Below are positions 1 through 5,256 of a stretch of DNA of 9,302 nt, one piece after another. Made by a program: the position numbers and the translations under genes. The DNA lies in the NCBI GenBank assembly GCA_021795055.1, contig JAJYPW010000026.1, positions 1-9,302 on the forward strand. Direction: 5' to 3'. The stretch is from Thermoplasmata archaeon (lineage in GTDB: Archaea; Thermoplasmatota; Thermoplasmata; Thermoplasmatales; Thermoplasmataceae). Below the pieces are notes generated by a model. It made no database searches. It worked only from the letters and a program-made list of their open reading frames with translations, and was not told the origin of the DNA. Numbering within the stretch: the stretch's first letter is position 1; each line of letters opens with the position of its first letter.

Positions 1-69
1 GTCGATCTTTCCCACCCTGTCAAGAAGGTTGTCGTAGTATGTGGCAGGCATCTCCAGGAACTCTATTCC
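1..69 (-). repeat. Inverted repeat copy of an internal hpd segment (left arm)
   Basis: The reverse complement of 1-69 matches 4119-4187 with two mismatches: ACG to ATG at the codon for residue 277, and a synonymous AGA to AGG. The match has a sharp inner boundary at position 69 and reaches the left edge, so its true length is at least 69 bp. The two arms face each other across about 4.05 kb. Confidence 0.9.
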
Positions 70-129
70 ATGCCTTTCATCTGAGGTTATTTCCCTTACA
101 TCAACCACTCTAGATACGGTCCTGTTCAT
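1..129 (-). CDS. 4-hydroxyphenylpyruvate dioxygenase paralog fragment, 3' end beyond left edge
   Basis: The minus-strand frame is open to the window edge. It encodes GIEFLEMPATYYDNL followed by LDRVGKID, matching residues 271-293 of the intact Hpd encoded at 3309-4400 with one substitution (T277M). At the DNA level positions 1-69 match 4119-4187 in 67 of 69 bases. From position 70 leftward in the gene (rightward on the map) the similarity stops abruptly: the 20 codons from the ATG at 127-129 do not resemble the Hpd sequence that should precede GIEF. The frame stays open further up to an ATG at 247-249, but that extension is not Hpd-like either, and the second metal-ligand segment (VQHIAL) is not recognisable. 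The piece therefore looks like a C-terminal Hpd fragment joined to unrelated sequence, probably non-functional as a dioxygenase because two of three iron ligands would be missing. How far it continues to the left is unknown. Start choice is uncertain. Confidence 0.6.
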   Translation of the reverse strand, partial: MNRTVSRVVDVREITSDERHGIEFLEMPATYYDNLLDRVGKID

Positions 130-167
130 TAGTTTCCGATAAGATATGTGGAATAACCCTGCCTCCC

Positions 168-176
168 AAATATTTA
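168..176 (-). promoter_or_regulatory. Possible TATA box for the hpd fragment
   Basis: The nearly palindromic AAATATTTA reads as a TATA-like element on either strand. On the minus strand it sits about 43 bp upstream of the ATG at 127-129, which would leave a short leader. Spacing does not fit a leaderless start, so this is a weak call. Confidence 0.3.
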
Positions 177-431
177 GGGCTCCACCGGGAACACAATGTA
201 TTCGAAATAGACAGCCTTGAGGCTTTTGAACCTTAAGCGCATTACCCATTTACATTTAATTCTCCCCATAATTTGGTGTTCAGGGATCGGAACGAAACTA
301 CAAGAAGAGTTGTCACTTTAGGAGAAATAAATTCACAGCCAGAGAATAACTCAAAGATTGTGGCAGCATGTATAATATTTAACTCGATCTCAATTCATTT
401 GCTCGGAGGTTAACCTTAGCCATTTTGCATG

Positions 432-446
432 TATTGTAATACAATA
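432..446. repeat. Perfect 7-1-7 bp dyad, operator-like
   Basis: TATTGTA, one central A, then TACAATA form a perfect inverted repeat of 7-bp arms. This size and symmetry resemble binding sites of dimeric helix-turn-helix regulators. It lies about 140 bp upstream of the gene at 587, somewhat far for direct control in an archaeon. The sequence is AT-rich, so chance occurrence is possible. Confidence 0.4.
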
Positions 447-521
447 TTGCCAACACATTAAAGTTATACAGTGCCTTGCTTCGAAATGCCTTCAAATACC
501 GGCTTCTCGCAATACAGTAAA

Positions 522-555
522 TTTGTATTTTTTGCCCAATATTTAAAAATACAAA
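522..555. repeat. 11-bp inverted repeat enclosing the promoter region of the gene at 587
   Basis: TTTGTATTTTT at 522-532 is the exact reverse complement of AAAAATACAAA at 545-555, separated by 12 bases. The right arm overlaps a TATA-like stretch, so a protein bound here would interfere with TBP/TFB. Candidate operator; the A/T bias of the arms raises the chance expectation. Confidence 0.45.
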
Positions 556-562
556 AGCTTAT
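538..562 (+). promoter_or_regulatory. TATA-box region of the gene at 587
   Basis: AATATTTAAAAAT (538-550) and a second element AGCTTATA (555-562) precede the ATG at 587. The second is centred about 27 bp upstream of the ATG, the spacing expected for a leaderless archaeal transcript. The first would start transcription near 570-575, giving a leader of about 12-16 nt. Which one is used cannot be decided by eye. Confidence 0.5.
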
Positions 563-586
563 ACGTGGAATTTGTATAGAACGATA

Positions 587-904
587 ATGCGCGATCCTAA
601 GAAGAGGCAACCTACGAATCCTAACAAGATTATACAGGGGGTAAGAAATGCCAGTGATCTTAGGGAAATTCCTGGTGTTTTGATACCTCTTTGGCAGATA
701 AAGCTCAGGGAGAGATTCGGCATAAACGTGGACAGGGAAATTGCGACTTACATCGTTCTTGCCGCGCATGAAAGCGGTACCTGGAAAAAGCACAGAGCGA
801 TTAAGAGAATTGAGCGGCTTCTTGAGTCGCGCGGTGAAGACGCGGAGTCAAGCGCAAGGATGGCTGCTCAAATCGTTGCGCTTGCAGTCGGCAACATGCA
901 GTAA
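587..904 (+). CDS. Small basic hypothetical protein, first gene of a two-gene unit
   Basis: I do not recognise this 105-residue protein. It is rich in Lys and Arg (first residues MRDPKKRQPTNPNK), lacks a signal peptide or membrane segment, and appears mostly helical. Its middle (about residues 30-60, with PLWQIKLRERFGINVDREIA) and the following stretch ending near LLESRG look like a structured core. A TTG at 572 would add five residues (MYRTI). I prefer the ATG at 587 because a TATA-like element is centred about 27 bp upstream, fitting a leaderless start. The RNA methyltransferase gene begins 9 bp after its stop, so the two are probably co-transcribed, which hints at a role in RNA or translation. 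That role, and nucleic-acid binding, are inferences from charge and context only. Confidence 0.75.
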   Translation: MRDPKKRQPTNPNKIIQGVRNASDLREIPGVLIPLWQIKLRERFGINVDREIATYIVLAAHESGTWKKHRAIKRIERLLESRGEDAESSARMAAQIVALAVGNMQ

Positions 905-913
905 GAACACCGG

Positions 914-1513
914 ATGGACAAGAAACAGCTTGAAATCAGCATTCAGAAGCTGAAAGGCAAGGATTCGTTTATTAATTCGCTGGAGCAGTATGACACTGAT
1001 CCCGCGGTAGTTGCCGATATTGTAACAGCTGCATTTCTTGAAGGTAACGTATCAGGGAAGTACATTCTTGATCTTGGAACCGGGAACGGGGCGTTTGCCT
1101 ATGCTGCCAGAATGCTTGGGGCTTCGAAAGTGCTCGCTGTGGATATCGACCTTGATGCGATTGCAATCGCACGAGAAAATTGTAAAGGAATGAACGTTGA
1201 GTTTGAGCATTGCGACGTGCATGATGTCAAAGGAAATTTTGACACCTGCTTTACGAATCCGCCATGGGGATCGGTCCGAAAGGATTCCGATCTCCCTTTC
1301 ATTGATGCTGCCCTGAGAACAAGCAAAATCGTGTATTCGATTCTGAATGCAAAGGGATCTCCGTTTATGCGAAATTACCTTTCCGAACGTGGAGAAATTC
1401 TCCGAGAGGTACCCGTAACACTCACGATCAAGCACCGTTATCCTCATCACAAGAAGGATAGGGTAATGGTTAATGCTGCACTGTTCGTGACCGCATCCGC
1501 TGTAAATCATTAA
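914..1513 (+). CDS. METTL5-like RNA N6-adenine methyltransferase
   Basis: This 199-residue protein is a compact Rossmann-fold SAM-dependent methyltransferase of the COG2263/METTL5 type. Visible motifs in order: LEQYDTDP at 23-30 (family LEQYxTxP signature), the SAM-binding DLGTGNG at 53-59, the acidic strand-2 end VDID at 76-79, the catalytic NPPWG at 115-119 (the NPPF/W class that methylates an exocyclic amine), FIDAAL at 129-134, VYSILNAKG at 140-148 and a basic PHHKKD at 177-182. Length fits the family. Eukaryotic METTL5 makes m6A in 18S rRNA with TRMT112 as partner; the archaeal homologs probably modify the equivalent small-subunit rRNA site, but the substrate here is inferred. The ATG at 914 lies 9 bp after the preceding gene, suggesting an operon, and the tRNA-His gene begins 28 bp after the stop. 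Confidence 0.88.
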   Translation: MDKKQLEISIQKLKGKDSFINSLEQYDTDPAVVADIVTAAFLEGNVSGKYILDLGTGNGAFAYAARMLGASKVLAVDIDLDAIAIARENCKGMNVEFEHCDVHDVKGNFDTCFTNPPWGSVRKDSDLPFIDAALRTSKIVYSILNAKGSPFMRNYLSERGEILREVPVTLTIKHRYPHHKKDRVMVNAALFVTASAVNH

Positions 1514-1526
1514 TAATACTATATAC
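1511..1526 (+). promoter_or_regulatory. Promoter of the tRNA-His gene
   Basis: TAATAATACTATATAC directly follows the methyltransferase stop and contains TATA-like elements centred about 20-28 bp upstream of the mature tRNA 5' end, appropriate for a separate tRNA promoter. Confidence 0.5.
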
Positions 1527-1541
1527 TTCAGTGTTGCAAAT

Positions 1542-1614
1542 GGCCGGGGTGGGGTAGTGGATATCCTTGGGGACTGTGGATCCCCGGACCCGGGTTCAAT
1601 TCCCGGACCCGGCC
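1542..1614 (+). tRNA. tRNA-His (anticodon GTG)
   Basis: The cloverleaf is clear. G-1 is encoded at 1542 and faces C73 at 1614, the hallmark of tRNA-His. The acceptor stem is 1543-1549 with 1607-1613, pairing at six positions with a G-A mismatch at the last pair (G1549, A1607). The D arm begins GGGTAGTGG at 1552-1560. The anticodon stem GGGGA (1569-1573) pairs with TCCCC (1581-1585) around the loop CTGTGGA, with GTG at 1576-1578. The T stem CCGGG (1590-1594) pairs with CCCGG (1602-1606) around TTCAATT. CCA is not encoded (TCC follows) and no intron is present. Confidence 0.95.
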
Positions 1615-1694
1615 TCCTCTTGCCATTGACAAAATACAGATCTTGTAGGGTATATTGACACAAATTATACGGGAGAGGATCTGCGCCAACCGTA

Positions 1695-1937
1695 ATGATC
1701 CTTTCATTTAGTATGCAGGCAGATAGCCTTGACCTAAGTTCGACATCAACAACATCATCAGTAAGGACGGGAGTGCCGATAGAGGTTTATCTGATAGTAA
1801 GAAACCAGTATGATACTGCTAGATTTTTGATAAGCTGGAATAACACGCATTCTGGCCCCTCACTGTTGTTGAACTTAATTTATATTTGCCGTGTTATTAA
1901 CAAGGGAATGGAGTCTCTCAGAATTGCAGTTTATTAA
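1695..1937 (+). CDS. Doubtful small ORF after tRNA-His
   Basis: An 80-codon frame begins at an ATG about 29 bp downstream of a TATA-like AATTATAC (1662-1669), compatible with a leaderless transcript. The predicted product starts MILSFSMQADSL, is Ser/Thr-rich near the N terminus, and contains a strand-like stretch (VPIEVYLIVRNQY). It has no family I can recognise, no signal peptide of normal form and no partner gene. It may be a decayed fragment or a chance frame. Listed only so that the region is not left silent. Confidence 0.2.
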   Translation: MILSFSMQADSLDLSSTSTTSSVRTGVPIEVYLIVRNQYDTARFLISWNNTHSGPSLLLNLIYICRVINKGMESLRIAVY

Positions 1938-2139
1938 AAGGGCTTCTGATGAAAATTGGATCACTTAGTTTCCTTCAATTGTCAACATAGCTAACTGAAA
2001 ATAATTATCCATTAAGTTTCCGTTTGTCCATCACGCACTTCGCCTCTATATTTAACTATAAAAGAGATAGCACTCATCTTTCGGTAATTCCAATATAAAA
2101 TGTGCATAATGGGTTATATTACGTCTAATCAATATTCCG

Positions 2140-2168
2140 AAAAAAATAATAAAATTAAAATGGAAAAA
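2140..2168 (-). terminator. T-rich archaeal terminator of the membrane protein gene
   Basis: Read on the minus strand, the sequence just after the stop codon is a series of T runs (TTTTTT at 2163-2168, TTTTATTTT-type blocks, then seven Ts at 2146-2140). Archaeal intrinsic termination relies on such poly-T tracts without needing a hairpin. Confidence 0.6.
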
Positions 2169-2174
2169 ACTGGG

Positions 2175-3176
2175 TTAAGCGCTCATTGCCTTTCCCAATT
2201 CCCCCGCATGGGATAAAATTCTGATAAGTCCATACACAAACAGGAATATTCCACTAATTAAAAACAACACTCCAGCTGTAAGGAGGACGGCCTGCGCAGC
2301 CTGCATTATGAAAATATAATTAATTCCTGTAGCGCCCGGTAAACCATTCAAAAAATTAAAGTTGGTAAAGAGTGAATTAGAGAGAACGAATGCTCCTGTT
2401 ATGATAAGGCCAATGGAAAAAATCATAAGTGCAATCCCACCGAATATCTCCCCAACCAATACCTTGCGGGTTTTTGTGAATAACATCATGATTAGAGCAA
2501 CAATTCCAACCAAAAATGCGACCAAGGCGAGTATGTCAGAAGATCCAAAGAAGCCAAAGAAGGAGAAAAGATATGCCGGAAATAGAGTGAAATAAAAGAA
2601 TGTTAGCTGATTACTTGAATAGAATACCTGGAAAAAGGCAGGTAATGTTGGGGTATATAAATAGCCAATAAATAGCACAATGAAACCGACGGTTGCAATT
2701 ATAGCCCCGGTTAACTTGCTGACCAAACTCTTGAGTCCATAAACAATTCCGCCTACCAGTAAAATAACGGCACCAATGAGGATTTCTACACCCGGTGCGA
2801 GGTTAAAGGCAGGGTAATTGCTTGAATATTGTATAACTAATGACGCAACACCTAGCAGCAGGAAAAACACAAACACCATGAGGGAGACGATATTGATATT
2901 GGTAGGGAGCTTCTCTTTTGTAGACCACATCAATATCATCCCCCCTATGAACAAAAGAAAGACCGATGCCAGAATAGTTATAATAAATGCAGACAGGGAG
3001 GCCCAATCTGAAGAATTGGTGGTGAAATAATTTACAATAAACCATACGTCGAAAAGTATAGCACCAATGGAGAGTATGATTACTCCAATTCCAACCAGCA
3101 AACCGCCGATCATCCCAAATTTAGAAAACATCGAAAGATTCAACTTGAGCGCTTCAGGCTCCTTATTTTCAGCCAT
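2175..3176 (-). CDS. Polytopic membrane protein of unknown function, about 9 TM helices
   Basis: I do not recognise the family of this 333-residue protein. After a short polar N-terminal tail (about residues 1-18) it consists of hydrophobic segments at roughly 21-50, 62-84, 95-115, 129-150, 155-175, 191-211, 213-234, 241-265 and 293-318, separated by short loops, ending with a short polar tail. The segments are rich in Gly, Ile, Leu and Phe, with few charges inside the membrane and no evident transporter, channel or enzyme motif. The ATG is well supported: a TATA-like element on the minus strand is centred about 25 bp upstream, typical of a leaderless transcript, and a T-rich terminator follows the stop. 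It is divergent from the tyrosine catabolism operon, so shared control or a transport role is conceivable, but nothing in the protein shows it. Confidence 0.8.
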   Translation of the reverse strand: MAENKEPEALKLNLSMFSKFGMIGGLLVGIGVIILSIGAILFDVWFIVNYFTTNSSDWASLSAFIITILASVFLLFIGGMILMWSTKEKLPTNINIVSLMVFVFFLLLGVASLVIQYSSNYPAFNLAPGVEILIGAVILLVGGIVYGLKSLVSKLTGAIIATVGFIVLFIGYLYTPTLPAFFQVFYSSNQLTFFYFTLFPAYLFSFFGFFGSSDILALVAFLVGIVALIMMLFTKTRKVLVGEIFGGIALMIFSIGLIITGAFVLSNSLFTNFNFLNGLPGATGINYIFIMQAAQAVLLTAGVLFLISGIFLFVYGLIRILSHAGELGKAMSA

Positions 3177-3194
3177 ATAAATATATAGCGTTTG

Positions 3195-3208
3195 GATATA
3201 TTAAAAGT
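3195..3208 (-). promoter_or_regulatory. TATA box of the membrane protein gene
   Basis: On the minus strand this reads ACTTTTAATATATC-like, an AT-rich box centred about 25 bp upstream of the ATG at 3176, implying transcription starts at or next to the start codon. Confidence 0.6.
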
Positions 3209-3275
3209 TTTTGCACGGCGAGTCTCAATAACAGCGATTTGGGGAGATTTAATGAAATTATAATCGAGAATAGAA

Positions 3276-3294
3276 ATTGTATAATAATTGTTAT
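3276..3294 (+). promoter_or_regulatory. hpd operon promoter with overlapping imperfect palindrome
   Basis: ATTGTATAATAA (3276-3287) is centred about 26 bp upstream of the ATG at 3309, fitting a TATA box of a leaderless transcript. Overlapping it, ATAATAATTGTTAT (3281-3294) is a 14-bp palindrome broken only by one T-G pair, placed where a repressor could block TBP or polymerase. The TTGTAT core also occurs upstream of the gene at 587. Confidence 0.5.
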
Positions 3295-3308
3295 CACTAT
3301 TACCACTG

Positions 3309-4400
3309 ATGAATCAGGAGGCATTTTTAGATTCAGTGAGTGCAGTCGAGTTCTACGTTGGATCGGCGAGGCAGTGGGCATTTTATCATGAGAAGGCAAT
3401 GGGTTTTACACCCGTAGCATACGCCGGACCAGAAACAGGCGTGAGGGACAGGGTTTCGTATCTGATGAAACAGGGAAAGGTAAGTTTGATACTAACCAGC
3501 TTTCTCGATCCAAATTCAGGAATTGCCCAGCATATAAAACTGCACGGGGATGGCGTTCATGATATATCTATAAAAGTGCCAGACATAGATGTTGCCATTA
3601 AAACAATAGAGGAAAGAGGACTGATTAAGCCATCAAAAATCCAGGAAATTAAGGGAGAAGGGGGGAAGGTCAGGAGTGCTGCTGTCAAAACATACGGGGA
3701 AAAAATCCACACCCTTGTGGATTACAGTTCTTATGACAGGGAAATTCCACCAGGCTATGAGGCAATTCCCCAAAATTCAGATCACAAAGGGGGCAGGCTA
3801 AAGGCGATTGATCATGTAGTAGGAAACGTGGAAGAGAATAAAATGGACCCCTGGGTCGAATTTTACGTAAAAGGTATGGATTTCAGGCAGTTTATGACCT
3901 TCGACGATAAGGACATAAGCACGGAGTATTCCGCCCTCAAATCAAAGGTGGTGGAATATAATGACAGGAAAATTGTTTTTCCCATTAACGAGCCGGCGCT
4001 TGGGCTGAAAAAGTCACAGATACAGGAATACCTGGACTACTACAAATCACCTGGAGTCCAGCATATTGCACTGTCGACGGATAACATCGTGGAAGCTGTT
4101 TCCCAGCTGAAGAAACAGGGAATAGAGTTCCTGGAGACGCCTGCCACATACTACGACAACCTTCTTGACAGAGTGGGAAAGATCGACGAAGATCTGGATG
4201 TGCTGAAACGTTACAGCATACTGGTGGACAGGGATGACAAGGGCTACATGCTCCAGATATTCACAAAGCCGATAGGTGACAGGCCAACGTTCTTTTACGA
4301 AATTATACAGAGAAAGGGTGGGACATCCTTCGGCAAGGGGAATTTCAAGGCGTTGTTCGAGGCAATAGAACGGGAGCAGGCCAAAAGAGGCAATCTCTGA
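3309..4400 (+). CDS. hpd: 4-hydroxyphenylpyruvate dioxygenase (HPD)
   Basis: Converts 4-hydroxyphenylpyruvate and O2 to homogentisate and CO2, using Fe(II) in the cytoplasm. From the ATG at 3309 the product is 363 residues, normal for the family. It has two vicinal-oxygen-chelate domains: the N-terminal one (about 8-150, VSAVEFYVGSARQ) and the catalytic C-terminal one (about 165-360). The iron ligands are all present: H169 in IDHVVGN, H252 in VQHIALS and E331 in FFYEIIQRKG. The C-terminal gate helix FGKGNFKALFEAIEREQ (341-357) is the typical HPD ending. A TTG at 3288 would add seven residues, but the TATA box about 26 bp upstream favours 3309. The fumarylacetoacetase-family gene starts 6 bp after the stop, making this the first gene of a catabolic operon. 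A 69-bp internal segment is repeated in inverted orientation at 1-69. Hydroxymandelate synthase is a related alternative, disfavoured by the homogentisate dioxygenase neighbour. Confidence 0.95.
   Translation: MNQEAFLDSVSAVEFYVGSARQWAFYHEKAMGFTPVAYAGPETGVRDRVSYLMKQGKVSLILTSFLDPNSGIAQHIKLHGDGVHDISIKVPDIDVAIKTIEERGLIKPSKIQEIKGEGGKVRSAAVKTYGEKIHTLVDYSSYDREIPPGYEAIPQNSDHKGGRLKAIDHVVGNVEENKMDPWVEFYVKGMDFRQFMTFDDKDISTEYSALKSKVVEYNDRKIVFPINEPALGLKKSQIQEYLDYYKSPGVQHIALSTDNIVEAVSQLKKQGIEFLETPATYYDNLLDRVGKIDEDLDVLKRYSILVDRDDKGYMLQIFTKPIGDRPTFFYEIIQRKGGTSFGKGNFKALFEAIEREQAKRGNL
4119..4187 (+). repeat. Inverted repeat copy of an internal hpd segment (right arm)
   Basis: This is the partner of the repeat at 1-69, lying inside the intact hpd gene (residues 271-293). 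Because the left arm is cut by the window edge, the matched segment here may extend further right than 4187. Confidence 0.9.
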
Positions 4401-4406
4401 TCGCCA

Positions 4407-5252
4407 ATGAAGATAGGACGAACTTTTCTTGACGGCATTGAGCAGTGGATTTCAGTTGAGAAGGATGGCGCTTATATCCTTAATGCAGAAAAGCAATACC
4501 CATGGGAATTCACGGATGAACAGCTTGGAGAGAGGGTTAAACCAACCGCATCCTACCTACCTCCTTTGACTCATATATGCTCCATAAGGGATTTCTTTTC
4601 CTTTGAAGGGCATGTGAGAGGTGCCCGTGCAAGGAGGGGACTGGAGGTGCCAAAGGAATGGTATAAATTTCCGGTATTCTATTTCACAAACCCTAATGCT
4701 GTCCAGGGTTCGGGAAGCGAAGTTACGAAACCTAAACACACAAGCCAAATGGACTTTGAGGCAGAATTCATGATCGTGATAGGCAAGAAGGGCATCGACA
4801 TCACTAAGCACGAAGCTATGGATTACGTCGGCGGCATTTCGCTTGCCAACGACTGGAGTGCGCGTGACATCCAGATGGAGGAAATCAAGGTTGGGCTGGG
4901 CCCGGCGAAGGGGAAGGACTTTGCACTCAGTCTCGGGCCACTGCTGGTTACCGGGGAGGATTTGCATTCACTCTGCCACTCAGACCAGATAGATCTTGAT
5001 CTGACAGTAAGCGTAAACGGGAAGAAAGTATCATCCGGTAACCTGAATCAGGCATACTGGTCATATCCTGATATGATAGCCAGGGCTTCGCAGGACTGTT
5101 TCCTTTATCCTGGCGATATAATCATGTCAGGTACTATCGAGAAGGGGTGCATCCTTGAAATTGGAAGCGACGTTGTACCATGGCTTGAACGTGGAGATAC
5201 CGTAACACTGCATTCAAATAGCATCGGAGACTTATTCAATATAATCGGGTGA
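4407..5252 (+). CDS. Fumarylacetoacetase (FAH-family hydrolase)
   Basis: Probably cleaves fumarylacetoacetate to fumarate and acetoacetate, the last step of homogentisate breakdown. The 281-residue protein has the FAH fold. Residues matching the mouse FAH active site are visible: D62 and H69 in RDFFSFEGH (metal ligand and catalytic base, seven residues apart as in FAH), E118 and E120 in MDFEAE, D149 in NDWSARD and K170 in GPAKGKDFA, followed by a late GTIEKGC motif (242-248). The RDFFSFEGHVRG and NDWSARDIQ segments are closer to true fumarylacetoacetases than to many 2-hydroxyhepta-diene-dioate isomerases of the superfamily. It is shorter than eukaryotic FAH (about 420), as is usual in prokaryotes. 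It sits between hpd and the homogentisate dioxygenase gene with 6 and 4 bp gaps, so co-transcription is nearly certain. FAH-family enzymes vary in substrate; the assignment here leans on context. Confidence 0.9.
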   Translation: MKIGRTFLDGIEQWISVEKDGAYILNAEKQYPWEFTDEQLGERVKPTASYLPPLTHICSIRDFFSFEGHVRGARARRGLEVPKEWYKFPVFYFTNPNAVQGSGSEVTKPKHTSQMDFEAEFMIVIGKKGIDITKHEAMDYVGGISLANDWSARDIQMEEIKVGLGPAKGKDFALSLGPLLVTGEDLHSLCHSDQIDLDLTVSVNGKKVSSGNLNQAYWSYPDMIARASQDCFLYPGDIIMSGTIEKGCILEIGSDVVPWLERGDTVTLHSNSIGDLFNIIG

Positions 5253-5256
5253 AAGC

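Larger units (their letters stand above)
130..586. other. AT-rich intergenic region with dyads and TATA-like elements, no convincing gene
   Basis: No frame here looks like a protein gene; a minus-strand frame at 464-793 is an antisense shadow of the gene starting at 587. The region holds a TATA-like TATAATATTT at 370-380 with no plausible coding frame after it, a GGAGGT at 405-410 not properly spaced from any start, a 7-1-7 bp dyad at 432-446, an 11-bp inverted repeat at 522-555, and a run of TTGTAT or ATACAA motifs. It separates a minus-strand gene fragment from a plus-strand operon, so it is expected to hold outward-facing control elements. Confidence 0.6.
1615..2174. other. Intergenic stretch after tRNA-His with no convincing gene
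   Basis: This 560-bp stretch is AT-rich. The only sizeable frame is a weak 80-codon one at 1695-1937. TATA-like elements appear near 1662-1669 and 2047-2061 (CTATATTTAACTATAAAAG region), the latter not followed by a credible plus-strand gene. The right end contains the T-rich terminator of the minus-strand membrane protein gene. I searched by eye for a repeat of the tRNA 3' end that would mark an integrated element and saw none. Confidence 0.5.

Noticed and set aside
213..227. Small hairpin AGCC-TTGA-GGCT followed by TTTT
   Set aside because: The stem is only 4 bp and no gene ends just before it, so it is not a credible terminator.
464..793. 109-codon minus-strand frame
   Set aside because: It overlaps the promoter and the first two thirds of the gene at 587 and has no family-like sequence; an antisense shadow.
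1052..1663. 203-codon minus-strand frame across the methyltransferase and tRNA
   Set aside because: It runs antisense through a confidently assigned methyltransferase and the tRNA-His gene; no gene would be read through both.
1542..2174. tRNA-His as the attachment site of an integrated element
   Set aside because: No repeat of the tRNA 3' end, integrase or mobile-element gene is visible downstream within the window.
2100..2216. 38-codon plus-strand frame behind the TATA-like element near 2050
   Set aside because: It overlaps the terminator and 3' end of the minus-strand membrane gene and has low-complexity Lys/Asn content.
4557..4967. 136-codon minus-strand frame inside the fumarylacetoacetase gene
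   Set aside because: The plus strand carries a complete set of FAH active-site residues here; the minus frame has no recognisable product.
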